Below are positions 54,801-62,542 of a stretch of 64,000 nucleotides of DNA, piece after piece. Below the pieces are notes generated by a model, which did no database searches, was not told the DNA's origin, and saw only the letters and a list, made by a program, of their open reading frames with translations. A program made the position numbers and the translations under genes. Every line of letters begins with the position of its first letter. Position 1 is the first letter of the stretch. Origin of the DNA: Sphingomonadales bacterium UBA2683 (GTDB lineage: Bacteria; Pseudomonadota; Alphaproteobacteria; Sphingomonadales; Sphingomonadaceae); the NCBI GenBank assembly GCA_002354635.1, contig DELZ01000004.1, positions 660,878-724,877 on the forward strand, in the 5' to 3' direction.

Positions 54801-55724
54801 ATGCAAAGACTGAACGGAACAGACCGGATCGAGGGTGCGCTGCGCGGGGCGATTGTTGCGCTGGGCAATTTCGACGGCTTTCACTTCGGGCATCAGGCGG
54901 TTGCCGGCAAGGCGCTGAGCTGGGCGCGGGACGAAGGCCGCCCGACGATCATCGCTACCTTTGATCCGCATCCGGTGCGCTTTTTCAAGCCCGATCTGCC
55001 GCCCTTCCGCCTGACCTCGCTCGACCAGCGCCAGCGCCTGTTCGCCGACGCCGGCGCGAGCGCGATGCTGGCCTTTGAATTCAATGCCGGGCTGGCGGGC
55101 ACCACGGCGGAAGATTTTGTCACCGAGTTGCTGGTCGAGCGCTTTGGCGCGGCCGGCGTGGTGACCGGCGCGGACTTTACCTTTGGCAAGGGGGCGAAAG
55201 GCAATATTGACGTGCTGCGCGAAGTCGGTGCGGCGCACGGGCTGAAAAGCGAGGCGGTCCGGCCGATCAGCGACAGCGACGATGTCATCTCCTCGAGCCG
55301 GATTCGCGCGGCGCTGAAAGAGGGACATTGCGAGGAGGCGAACCGGCTGCTGACCCGGCCGTTCGCCATCCAGGGCGAGGTGATCCATGGCGACAAGAAT
55401 GGCCGGGAATTCGGTTTCCCCACCGCCAATATCGACATCGGCCAGTATCTGCGGCCCAAATATGGCATCTATGCGGTCAAGGGCCGCCTGCCCGACGGCC
55501 GGGTGCTGAACGGCGCAGCCAGCCTAGGCGTCCGTCCGATGTTCGATCCGCCGAAAGAATTGCTCGAGCCCTATTTCTTCGATTTCAGCGAGGATCTTTA
55601 TGGGCAGACGATCGAGGTGGAGTTGCACCATTTCCTGCGCGGGGAAGAGAAGTTTGATGATCTGGAGGCGCTGAAGGTGCAGATGGCAAAGGATTGTGAC
55701 CGGGCGAGAGCGCTGCTGGATTGA
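54801..55724 (+). CDS. ribF: bifunctional riboflavin kinase/FAD synthetase
   Basis: A 307-residue enzyme from ATG 54801 (GTG 54783 is another possible start). The N-terminal FMN adenylyltransferase has NFDGFHFGHQAV and TFDPHPVRFF; the C-terminal riboflavin kinase has GREFGFPTANIDI and GAASLGVRPMFD. It converts riboflavin to FMN and FAD. It is followed by ileS and lspA in the same direction, the usual arrangement. Confidence 0.95.
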   Translation: MQRLNGTDRIEGALRGAIVALGNFDGFHFGHQAVAGKALSWARDEGRPTIIATFDPHPVRFFKPDLPPFRLTSLDQRQRLFADAGASAMLAFEFNAGLAGTTAEDFVTELLVERFGAAGVVTGADFTFGKGAKGNIDVLREVGAAHGLKSEAVRPISDSDDVISSSRIRAALKEGHCEEANRLLTRPFAIQGEVIHGDKNGREFGFPTANIDIGQYLRPKYGIYAVKGRLPDGRVLNGAASLGVRPMFDPPKELLEPYFFDFSEDLYGQTIEVELHHFLRGEEKFDDLEALKVQMAKDCDRARALLD

Positions 55725-55726
55725 AT

Positions 55727-55797
55727 CCGTTAGCCCTGAGCTTGTCGAAGGGCGCCTTGCGACGAGTGGCGTGGTTCGACAGGCTCACCACTAACGG
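55727..55797. repeat. dispersed inverted repeat between ribF and ileS
   Basis: Arms 55727-55749 (ccgttagccctgagcttgtc and three more bases) and 55775-55797 are imperfect inverted repeats, 19 of 23 matching. The same core (ctgagcttgtcga) occurs at 14942-14961 and 14873-14893. Confidence 0.7.
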
Positions 55798-55881
55798 TTT
55801 TAAAGCGACCAGTTTATTTGCGCCGCAACTGCGTGAAATCCCGCTTGCACCCGCGCGCCGCCTCCCCTAATCCCCGCGATC

Positions 55882-58878
55882 ATGACCGATCCCAAAGCAG
55901 ATTATAAAGACACGGTTTTCCTGCCGAAAACCGATTTCCCGATGAAAGCCGGCCTTGCACAAAAGGAACCGGCGATATTGGCGCGCTGGCAGAAGATTGG
56001 TCTTTATGAGAAGCTGCGCGAAGCGCGCGCTGGCCGCGAGACATTCATTCTTCATGACGGCCCGCCTTATGCCAATGGCAATATCCATATCGGCCACAGC
56101 CTCAACAAGACGCTGAAGGATCTGGTGGTCCGCTCGCAGAGCCTGCTCGGCAAGGACGCGCCTTATGTGCCCGGATGGGATTGTCACGGCCTGCCGATCG
56201 AGTGGAAGATCGAGGAACAATATCGCAAGAAGAAGCGCAACAAGGACGAAATTCCGGCCAGCGAATTTCGCGCCGAATGCCGGACCTATGCGGATCATTG
56301 GGTTGATGTGCAGCGCGAGGAGTTCAAGCGGCTGGGCGTGATGGGCCAGTGGGACAAGCCCTATCTGACGATGGATTATGACGCCGAGGCGGCGATTGTC
56401 ACCGAACTGCTGAAATTTGCCGAGGCCGGCCAGCTCTATCGCGGTGCCAAGCCGGTGATGTGGTCGCCGGTCGAGAAGACCGCGCTGGCCGAGGCCGAGG
56501 TGGAATATGAGGATATTGTCTCGACGCAGATTGATGTGGCGTTCGAGATTGTCGATGCGCCGAACGCGCCGGAACTGGTTGGCGCGCATGCGGTAATCTG
56601 GACGACCACGCCGTGGACGATTCCGGTCAATCAGGCGCTCGCTTATGGGGCGGATGTTGAGTATATTTTGGTAGGCGAGCATCAAGGGCCTAAGTATTTG
56701 GTAGCCAAAGCACTGGTTGAATCTGGGGAATTATATGGTCGGTTCCTGACCCAAGAGATGAATGAAATCTTTTGGCAAGGCAAAGGCTCCCAACTATCCG
56801 GGGCCATTGCCAAGCATCCAATGGCGGATTTGCTGTGCTCCCGCGCAGGCGGAAGCCCATCTCCCGATGGCGCGGCGACGGGCGGTTCCGAGATGGATCC
56901 CCGCCTTCGCGGGGACACGGCGCTGGAATTCTATACCAAGCCGCGCCCCTTTCTCGACGGTTCGCATTTTGTCACCACCGATGCGGGTACCGGTCTTGTC
57001 CATATGTCGCCCGACCATGGCGAGGATGATTTTGATCTGTGCAAGGCCAATGGCATCAATCCGGTGTTCGCGGTCGAGGCAGACGGTGTCTATCGCGCGG
57101 ACTGGGAATGGCTGCCGCGTGGCGACGAGCGCTCCGGCGGGGTGATCAACAAGAATTTCAACGGGCCGGATGGTCCGATCTGTTCGGATTTGCGCGAAGC
57201 GGGTGCGCTGCTGTCGGCCAGCGCCGATTTTACCCATAGCTATCCGCACAGCTGGCGGTCGAAGGCGAAGATCATTTATCGCTGCACGCCGCAGTGGTTT
57301 GTGCCGATGGATGCGCCTCTCAGTGCCCCTCCACCGCCTTCGGCGGTCCCCCTCCCCACGCCTTCGGCGCAGGGAGGAAAGGGGGAAGCATCCTCCCTGG
57401 CGCGGAGCGACGGGGAGGGGGACCATGCGCAGCATGGTGGAGGGGCCACCCTCCGCGATGTCGCGCTCGACGAAATCCGCAACAAGGTCCGCTTTGTGCC
57501 GGAACGCGGGCGTCGCCGTCTGGAATCCATGGTCGAGGGGCGGCCCGACTGGGTATTGTCGCGCCAGCGGGCCTGGGGCGTGCCGATTGCGCTCTATGTC
57601 GATCGCAAGAGCGGTGAATATCTCAACGATCCGGCGGTCAATGCGCGGATCATCGAAGCGTTCAAGACCGGCGGGGCCGATGCCTGGTTCAACGCCGACC
57701 ATCAGCAGTTTCTCGGCAACGACCATGCGCTCGACGATTATGAAGTGATCACCGATATTCTGGACGTCTGGTTCGACAGCGGCTGCACCCATGCCTTTGT
57801 GCTGGAAAGCGGCAAATGGCCGGAGCAGCGCAGCCCGGCGGATCTTTATCTGGAAGGCAGCGACCAGCATCGCGGCTGGTTCCAGTCGAGCCTGCTGGAG
57901 TCCTGCGGCACGCGCGGGCGAGCGCCGTACAAGGCGGTGCTGACCCACGGCATGACGCTCGACAAGACCGGCAAGAAAATGTCGAAGTCGCTCGGCAACA
58001 CGTTGGATCCGAAGAAGATCATCGATGTGCAGGGCGCGGATATTTTGCGGCTGTGGGCGGCGAGTGTCGACTTTACCGAGGATCACCGGATTGGCGAGGA
58101 AATCCTGAAAGGGGTTTCCGACAGCTACCGGAAGCTGCGCAACACCTTTCGCTATATGCTCGGCGGGCTTGGTGATTTCACCGATGCCGAGCGGGTAGCC
58201 GTCGCCGATATGCCGGAGCTGGAGCGCTATATCCTGCACCGGCTGGCAGAAGTCGATGCAGAGCTGAAGCAGCATGTCAACGATTTCGCTTTCGGTCCCT
58301 ATATGCGGGTGCTGAACGCCTTTGCGCAGGAAGATCTGAGCGCTTTCTTCTTCGATATTCGCAAGGATTGTCTCTATTGCGATGCGCCGGATGATCCGAA
58401 GCGCATGGCTTACCGGACGGTGATGGACATATTGTTCCACGCGTTGACGCGCTATATTGCGCCGGTGCTGGTGTTTACCGCGGAAGAGATCTGGCAGAGC
58501 CGGTTCCCGGATGACGAGGATTCGATCCATCTGAAGGAATGGCCCGAGGTTGATGCTGGTTGGACCGATGCCGATCTGGCCGGAAAATGGCAAAATATTC
58601 GCGACGCCCGCGAAAAAGTCACCGAGGCGATCGAACCCTTGCGGCGGGAAAAGACCATTCGGTCCAGTCTGGAAGCGGAGGTCGTCTATCCGATGACTGA
58701 TCTGCCGATCAGCCCGGAAGAATTTGCCGAGCTGGCGATTGTCGCCGACATCACCGATGGAGCTACGATTGCCGTCACCAAGACCGACAATCACAAATGC
58801 GGTCGCTGCTGGCGGTTGCTGCCGGAAGTGGAAGAGGATGGCGCGCTTTGCGGGCGTTGTGCGGAGGTTTTGGCGTGA
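55882..58878 (+). CDS. ileS: isoleucyl-tRNA synthetase with two repeat-derived inserts
   Basis: A 998-residue enzyme charging tRNA-Ile. HIGH is at 69-72, KMSKS at 699-703, editing motifs TTTPWTIPVNQAL and DAGTGLVHMSPDHGEDDF in between, and a C-terminal zinc site KCGRCW with CGRC. Two segments do not belong to the family: residues about 319-348 (with DPRLRGD) in the editing region and about 480-521 (PPPPSAVPLP...) before KMSKS. Both are encoded by the dispersed repeats of this genome. They remain in frame and the reading frame is intact. Confidence 0.93.
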   Translation: MTDPKADYKDTVFLPKTDFPMKAGLAQKEPAILARWQKIGLYEKLREARAGRETFILHDGPPYANGNIHIGHSLNKTLKDLVVRSQSLLGKDAPYVPGWDCHGLPIEWKIEEQYRKKKRNKDEIPASEFRAECRTYADHWVDVQREEFKRLGVMGQWDKPYLTMDYDAEAAIVTELLKFAEAGQLYRGAKPVMWSPVEKTALAEAEVEYEDIVSTQIDVAFEIVDAPNAPELVGAHAVIWTTTPWTIPVNQALAYGADVEYILVGEHQGPKYLVAKALVESGELYGRFLTQEMNEIFWQGKGSQLSGAIAKHPMADLLCSRAGGSPSPDGAATGGSEMDPRLRGDTALEFYTKPRPFLDGSHFVTTDAGTGLVHMSPDHGEDDFDLCKANGINPVFAVEADGVYRADWEWLPRGDERSGGVINKNFNGPDGPICSDLREAGALLSASADFTHSYPHSWRSKAKIIYRCTPQWFVPMDAPLSAPPPPSAVPLPTPSAQGGKGEASSLARSDGEGDHAQHGGGATLRDVALDEIRNKVRFVPERGRRRLESMVEGRPDWVLSRQRAWGVPIALYVDRKSGEYLNDPAVNARIIEAFKTGGADAWFNADHQQFLGNDHALDDYEVITDILDVWFDSGCTHAFVLESGKWPEQRSPADLYLEGSDQHRGWFQSSLLESCGTRGRAPYKAVLTHGMTLDKTGKKMSKSLGNTLDPKKIIDVQGADILRLWAASVDFTEDHRIGEEILKGVSDSYRKLRNTFRYMLGGLGDFTDAERVAVADMPELERYILHRLAEVDAELKQHVNDFAFGPYMRVLNAFAQEDLSAFFFDIRKDCLYCDAPDDPKRMAYRTVMDILFHALTRYIAPVLVFTAEEIWQSRFPDDEDSIHLKEWPEVDAGWTDADLAGKWQNIRDAREKVTEAIEPLRREKTIRSSLEAEVVYPMTDLPISPEEFAELAIVADITDGATIAVTKTDNHKCGRCWRLLPEVEEDGALCGRCAEVLA
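56836..56925 (+). repeat. repeat-derived insert 1 in ileS
   Basis: The stretch contains the hairpin ccccgccttcgcgggg and encodes the peptide DPRLRGD, a known product of sphingomonad dispersed repeats. It interrupts the usual sequence between HPMADL and KPRPF in the editing domain. Confidence 0.6.
57319..57444 (+). repeat. repeat-derived insert 2 in ileS
   Basis: Contains the ccaccgccttcggcggt hairpin and proline-rich low-complexity codons; encodes about 42 residues between the VPMDAPL and ATLRDVALDEI parts of the normal enzyme. Confidence 0.6.
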
Positions 58879-58886
58879 TGGTCTCG

Positions 58887-58960
58887 CCGTTCGTCTCGAG
58901 CGAAGTCGAGAGACGCCGCTCGCACCATCCATGTGTCTCGACTACGCTCGACACGAACGG
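58887..58960. repeat. dispersed inverted repeat between ileS and lspA
   Basis: Two hairpin units, ccgttcgtctcgagc at 58887 and gctcgacacgaacgg ending at 58960, form an inverted repeat with arms that match in 14 of 15 bases. The tctcgactacgctcga element also occurs at 14003-14024 (tctcgacttcgctcga). Confidence 0.65.
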
Positions 58961-58968
58961 AGTTTGAC

Positions 58969-59502
58969 ATGACTGATAGCGACCAAGTAAAAAAATACCG
59001 CCGCACCGGACTGATCATCGCTTTCCTGATCTTCATTCTCGACCAGGCCAGCAAGTTTATGGTGATGGGGCCGCTGCAACTGCCCGTCAGGGGCCAGATC
59101 GAGCTGATGCCGTTTTTCAACCTGACCTGGGCTGAAAATTACGGGGTTTCGATGGGATTCCTGACCGCTTCGACCGATTTCCAGCGCTGGGCACTGGTCG
59201 CGCTGACCGGACTGATCGGGATCGCGGTGTTCCTGTGGATGAACCGCGAGAAGGCAAAGTGGGACATTATCGCGCTGGGCATGGTGCTGGGTGGCGCGAT
59301 GGGCAATATCGTCGATCGCGCCCGGCTTGGCTATGTTGCCGATTTTGCCGACCTGCATATCGGCGATTTCCGGCCGTTCCTGATTTTCAATCTTGCCGAC
59401 GCCTGTATCAGCATCGGTGTGGTAATCCTGCTTGCGCGGGCGCTGCTAATCCGCGAAAAGAAGGACGAGACAAAAGACCATGTTCAGCTTGACGAAAGTT
59501 GA
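58969..59502 (+). CDS. lspA: lipoprotein signal peptidase
   Basis: A 177-residue inner-membrane aspartyl protease that removes the signal peptide of prolipoproteins. ATG 58969 (MTDSDQVKKYRR) is used; a longer frame reads through the repeat. Four membrane helices; catalytic Asp residues in NIVDRARLG and FNLADACIS; the NLTWAENYGVSMGF motif also fits. It lies downstream of ileS as in many bacteria. Confidence 0.95.
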   Translation: MTDSDQVKKYRRTGLIIAFLIFILDQASKFMVMGPLQLPVRGQIELMPFFNLTWAENYGVSMGFLTASTDFQRWALVALTGLIGIAVFLWMNREKAKWDIIALGMVLGGAMGNIVDRARLGYVADFADLHIGDFRPFLIFNLADACISIGVVILLARALLIREKKDETKDHVQLDES

Positions 59503-59557
59503 CCTGTGTCAGGAGCGCGCTATCAGGCTCCGTAAGAGATTTTTGAGGGACATTAAC

Positions 59558-59965
59558 ATGCGTAAATCGACCGTTGCCATCAGCCTTGTTTCGCTGGCCA
59601 GCCTGACCGCCTGCGGTTCCACCGGTCTGTTTGACCGTGACCGGCCCGATGAATTCGCTGTTTCGCGCCAGCCACCGCTGGTTATCCCGCCCGATTTCAC
59701 GCTGGTGCCGCCACAGCCCGGCCAACCCCGGCCGCAGACCGGCGGTTTGCAACAGCAGACGCTGGAAGCCCTGTTCGGCGGCCCGCAAGCGCGCAGTATT
59801 ACCGAATCGGCCGTGGTCGCACAGGCCGGTGACGCCGATGGCGGAATCCGCTCCTCGGTCGGTGATCCCGAAACCTATACCGTCGACAAGGGCAGCGTCA
59901 CCCGCGACATCATCGCTGCACCGGAAGGCGACGGCCAGAACGCCCAGGCCGCGACGCCGGAATAA
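59558..59965 (+). CDS. DUF3035 (BamF-like) lipoprotein
   Basis: A 135-residue lipoprotein from ATG 59558 (MRKSTVAISLVSLASLTACG), with the lipobox LTAC. The mature part has the VIPPDFTLVPPQPGQPRP motif of the DUF3035 family and an Ala/Gln-rich C-terminus. The family includes BamF of Caulobacter, a subunit of the BAM complex. It follows lspA by 55 bases. Confidence 0.82.
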   Translation: MRKSTVAISLVSLASLTACGSTGLFDRDRPDEFAVSRQPPLVIPPDFTLVPPQPGQPRPQTGGLQQQTLEALFGGPQARSITESAVVAQAGDADGGIRSSVGDPETYTVDKGSVTRDIIAAPEGDGQNAQAATPE

Positions 59966-60173
59966 CCGTTACCGATACTAGCGACGCATGCCTACTCCCG
60001 TCAGGGCGAAGGCTATGAAGGCTTGTTCGCGAAGCGCGATGAGCCGGAGTTGGATGAGGGGGTTCTTCATTCTGCAGAGCAGTACACCCCACCCAGCTGC
60101 GCCTAGCAAACAAGTTTGAAAGTCTGCACAACCCTCTCCCTCAAGGGAGAGGGAAGAAAGCGCCGTACCCGCT
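59966..60173. other. non-coding stretch with a palindrome
   Basis: No supported gene. It contains the hairpin ccctctccc-tcaa-gggagaggg at 60132-60153, which also resembles dispersed sphingomonad repeats. Convergent genes flank it. Confidence 0.5.
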
Positions 60174-60464
60174 TCAATCAGGAATAGTGATGATCTTGGT
60201 TCTGGCATTACCGCCCCGGACAATTGCGAGCGATGTTTTGGGTAGCCGGAGCGCTCTGGACAGCAGTTTCAATACGGCCGCATTGGCTTTCCCGTTTTCC
60301 GGCGTAGCGGTAACGCGGACCAGCAATATACCACCGGACCGATTTTCACCTGGCATGCCAATGCTATTTTCTCCTGCATTGGGTGTGACTTTGACGGTCA
60401 GCTCGCCGCCATTGACAAGCGACAATATGTCTTCGCGAGGCGGCAGCAACAACTTTTTAGCCAT
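60174..60464 (-). CDS. DUF167 family protein (YggU-like)
   Basis: A 96-residue protein of the DUF167 family with VKVTPNAGENSIG and LLVRVTATPENGKANAAVLKLL and a final strand TKIITIPD. Members are small alpha/beta proteins of unknown function, widely conserved. It is encoded between the DUF3035 gene and the MarR gene, on the minus strand. Confidence 0.88.
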   Translation of the reverse strand: MAKKLLLPPREDILSLVNGGELTVKVTPNAGENSIGMPGENRSGGILLVRVTATPENGKANAAVLKLLSRALRLPKTSLAIVRGGNARTKIITIPD

Positions 60465-60512
60465 TTTCCCTGGTACTCCGGTTAGCCGGATGGATTGGGC
60501 AAACGTACAGCA

Positions 60513-60938
60513 TTAGTCCAGATCGTTGATAATCAGCTCCATCGCCGCCACCACCGTGGCAATGGTTTTCTTGCCCAGCAGACGGTCGACGGCGTCGCTG
60601 GTCTGATCGGTGATCAGCGCCGCCTTGTCCAGGGTTTCACGACCGGCCGGGGTCAGTTCCAACAGCCACGCCCGCCCGTCGCTTTCGTCGCGCACCCGCC
60701 TGAGCATGTCCATATCAATGAGACGGCGCACCATCGGGGTCACCGCCGAACCGTTGAGGCCGAGCTGGTTCGCCAGCATCGACTGCGTCGCGGCGGTTTC
60801 GGACGCGACGATTGCGAGCGCCGAAATCTGGGCGGTGGTCACACCCGCCACATCCAGCAGCTGCCGGTCGGAGCGCTTTTTGAGCGTGTGTGCAGCGATC
60901 TGCAAACGCGAATAGAATCTGAGCTCTTTTGCCGACAT
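60513..60938 (-). CDS. MarR family transcriptional regulator
   Basis: A 141-residue repressor from ATG 60938 (GTG 60956 is also in frame). The winged helix is at about residues 31-100: ALAIVASETAATQSMLANQL, GLNGSAVTPMVRRLIDM with the recognition helix, and RVRDESDGRAWLLELT wing. MarR proteins bind palindromes and respond to small aromatic or acyl ligands. It is divergent from an acyl-CoA dehydrogenase across a region with two palindromes. Confidence 0.88.
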   Translation of the reverse strand: MSAKELRFYSRLQIAAHTLKKRSDRQLLDVAGVTTAQISALAIVASETAATQSMLANQLGLNGSAVTPMVRRLIDMDMLRRVRDESDGRAWLLELTPAGRETLDKAALITDQTSDAVDRLLGKKTIATVVAAMELIINDLD

Positions 60939-60983
60939 CCCCCGCCAATAGCGCACTTCACAGCGATTGGAAATATTTATAAC

Positions 60984-60995
60984 TTCATATATGAA
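60984..60995. promoter_or_regulatory. candidate MarR operator, palindrome 1
   Basis: The 12-base perfect palindrome ttcatatatgaa lies 46 bases from the MarR start in the region between the two divergent genes. Position and symmetry make it a candidate operator. Confidence 0.4.
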
Positions 60996-61083
60996 CTATT
61001 TTTTGTGAGTTTCTGAAAGCAGGTTATCCACTATAACCATATTTAACGCGTATTTTTGATATTTTCCTGTTCTCGTCAAATTA

Positions 61084-61109
61084 TATTTAGTTTAGTAGTG
61101 AACTAAATA
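61084..61109. promoter_or_regulatory. candidate MarR operator, palindrome 2
   Basis: A perfect 9-base inverted repeat, tatttagtt-N8-aactaaata. It lies 67 bases before the acyl-CoA dehydrogenase start and could be a binding site for the MarR protein or part of its promoter. Confidence 0.4.
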
Positions 61110-61175
61110 CCGAGTCGCATCATGGATGCTGCCGGTCGTGCACGCCAATCCGATCAAGCCAGAAAAGGAAAAAAT

Positions 61176-62438
61176 ATGACCTATGATCCGAACGATTCCG
61201 AAATGAATGACCTGCGCATGTCCGACGAGGGCCGCGCCCTGTATGACCGGGTCAAACGGTTTGTCGCCGAGGAAGTCGACCCGATCACCGAGCAGTTTTT
61301 TGCGATGGGAGAAGGCCGCGAAGACCGCTGGAGCTACGCGCCAGGTCAGCTGGAACTGCTCGAAGGCGTAAAGGACAAGGCTCGCGAACAGGGACTGTGG
61401 AATTTTTTCCTGCCCGACGCCGAATCGGGAGAGGGCCTGAAAAACCTCGATTATGCCTTTATAGCCGGTGTGCTCGGTCAGAACCCGCTGGCATCCGAAT
61501 GCATGAACTGCAGCGCGCCCGACACCGGCAATATGGAAGTGCTGGAGCGCGTGGGAACCGTGGCCCAGAAGCAGCAATGGCTTGTGCCCCTGCTCGAGGG
61601 TAAAATCCGGTCCGCCTTCGCGATGACGGAACCCGGACATCCGTCTTCCGACGCCCGCAACATCCGCACCGAAGCGGTTCTGGAAAAGGGCGAATGGGTG
61701 ATCAATGGCGAGAAATTCTATATTTCCGGCGCCGGCGACCCGCGTTGCAAGGTGATGATCACCATGGTCCGCACCAATCCCGACGGCCCCTCGCACTCGC
61801 AGCAGTCGCAAATCCTGGTGCCGATCGACACGCCGGGTGTCGAAATTGTCGGGCCGATGCACGTATTTGGCGACGATGACGCACCGCACGGCCATATGCA
61901 TATCAAGTTCAACAATGTCCGGGTACCGGAAGAGAATATTCTGCTCGGCGAGGGACGCGGCTTCGAAATTTCGCAGCTGCGCCTGGGACCGGGACGGATC
62001 CACCACTGCATGCGCTCGATCGGCGTTGCTGAAAAGGCGCTCGACCTGATGATCCATCGCGGCGGCAGCCGGGAGGCCTTTGGACAACCGCTGGCCTTGC
62101 TGGGCAAGAATCTGGAAGTCATCTCCCGCGCCCGCATCGACATCGAGGCGATGCGGCTGGTGGTTCTCAAGGCCGCCAAGGCAATGGACGTCATGGGCAA
62201 CAAGCAGGCCCGGGTCTGGGTATCGATGGCCAAGGCCTATGTCCCTGAAATTGTCTGCCGGATCATTGACGAGGCCATCCAGATCCATGGCGCGGCTGGC
62301 GTGTCGCAATGGACACCGCTATCCCGCATGTATGCCAACCAGCGGACGCTGCGGCTGGCCGATGGTCCCGACGAAGTGCACCATATGGTTGTCGGCCGGA
62401 ACGAAATGGCCAACGCCGGCTATAAACCGCAACGATAA
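61176..62438 (+). CDS. acyl-CoA dehydrogenase
   Basis: A 420-residue FAD enzyme from ATG 61176 (AAAAGGAAAAA upstream). The family is recognised by AMTEPGHPSSDARNI, WVINGEKFYISGAGD and VIDEAIQIHGAAGVSQWTP-like elements. This longer type resembles ACAD10/11-like enzymes used for branched or hydroxylated acyl-CoA. The divergent MarR gene probably regulates it. Confidence 0.9.
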   Translation: MTYDPNDSEMNDLRMSDEGRALYDRVKRFVAEEVDPITEQFFAMGEGREDRWSYAPGQLELLEGVKDKAREQGLWNFFLPDAESGEGLKNLDYAFIAGVLGQNPLASECMNCSAPDTGNMEVLERVGTVAQKQQWLVPLLEGKIRSAFAMTEPGHPSSDARNIRTEAVLEKGEWVINGEKFYISGAGDPRCKVMITMVRTNPDGPSHSQQSQILVPIDTPGVEIVGPMHVFGDDDAPHGHMHIKFNNVRVPEENILLGEGRGFEISQLRLGPGRIHHCMRSIGVAEKALDLMIHRGGSREAFGQPLALLGKNLEVISRARIDIEAMRLVVLKAAKAMDVMGNKQARVWVSMAKAYVPEIVCRIIDEAIQIHGAAGVSQWTPLSRMYANQRTLRLADGPDEVHHMVVGRNEMANAGYKPQR

Positions 62439-62471
62439 GATCTGCCGCCTTGTTCAGGCAATCGCCGAACC

Positions 62472-62504
62472 GGATGCCCGCTCTTGCTTCAAAAGCGGGC
62501 ATCC
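62472..62504. terminator. hairpin between convergent genes
   Basis: A perfect 11-base stem, ggatgcccgct / agcgggcatcc, with an 11-base loop, located after the acyl-CoA dehydrogenase and before the purH stop. It lacks a clear T-run, so it may work in both directions or not at all. Confidence 0.45.
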
Positions 62505-62542
62505 TGACGTTTCGGCGAGCGACAAAGACCCGGGGCCAGGGC

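Noticed and set aside
54613..54813. 66-codon frame across the repeat before ribF
   Set aside because: It is the repeat itself read in one frame, with no ribosome site or conservation to support translation.
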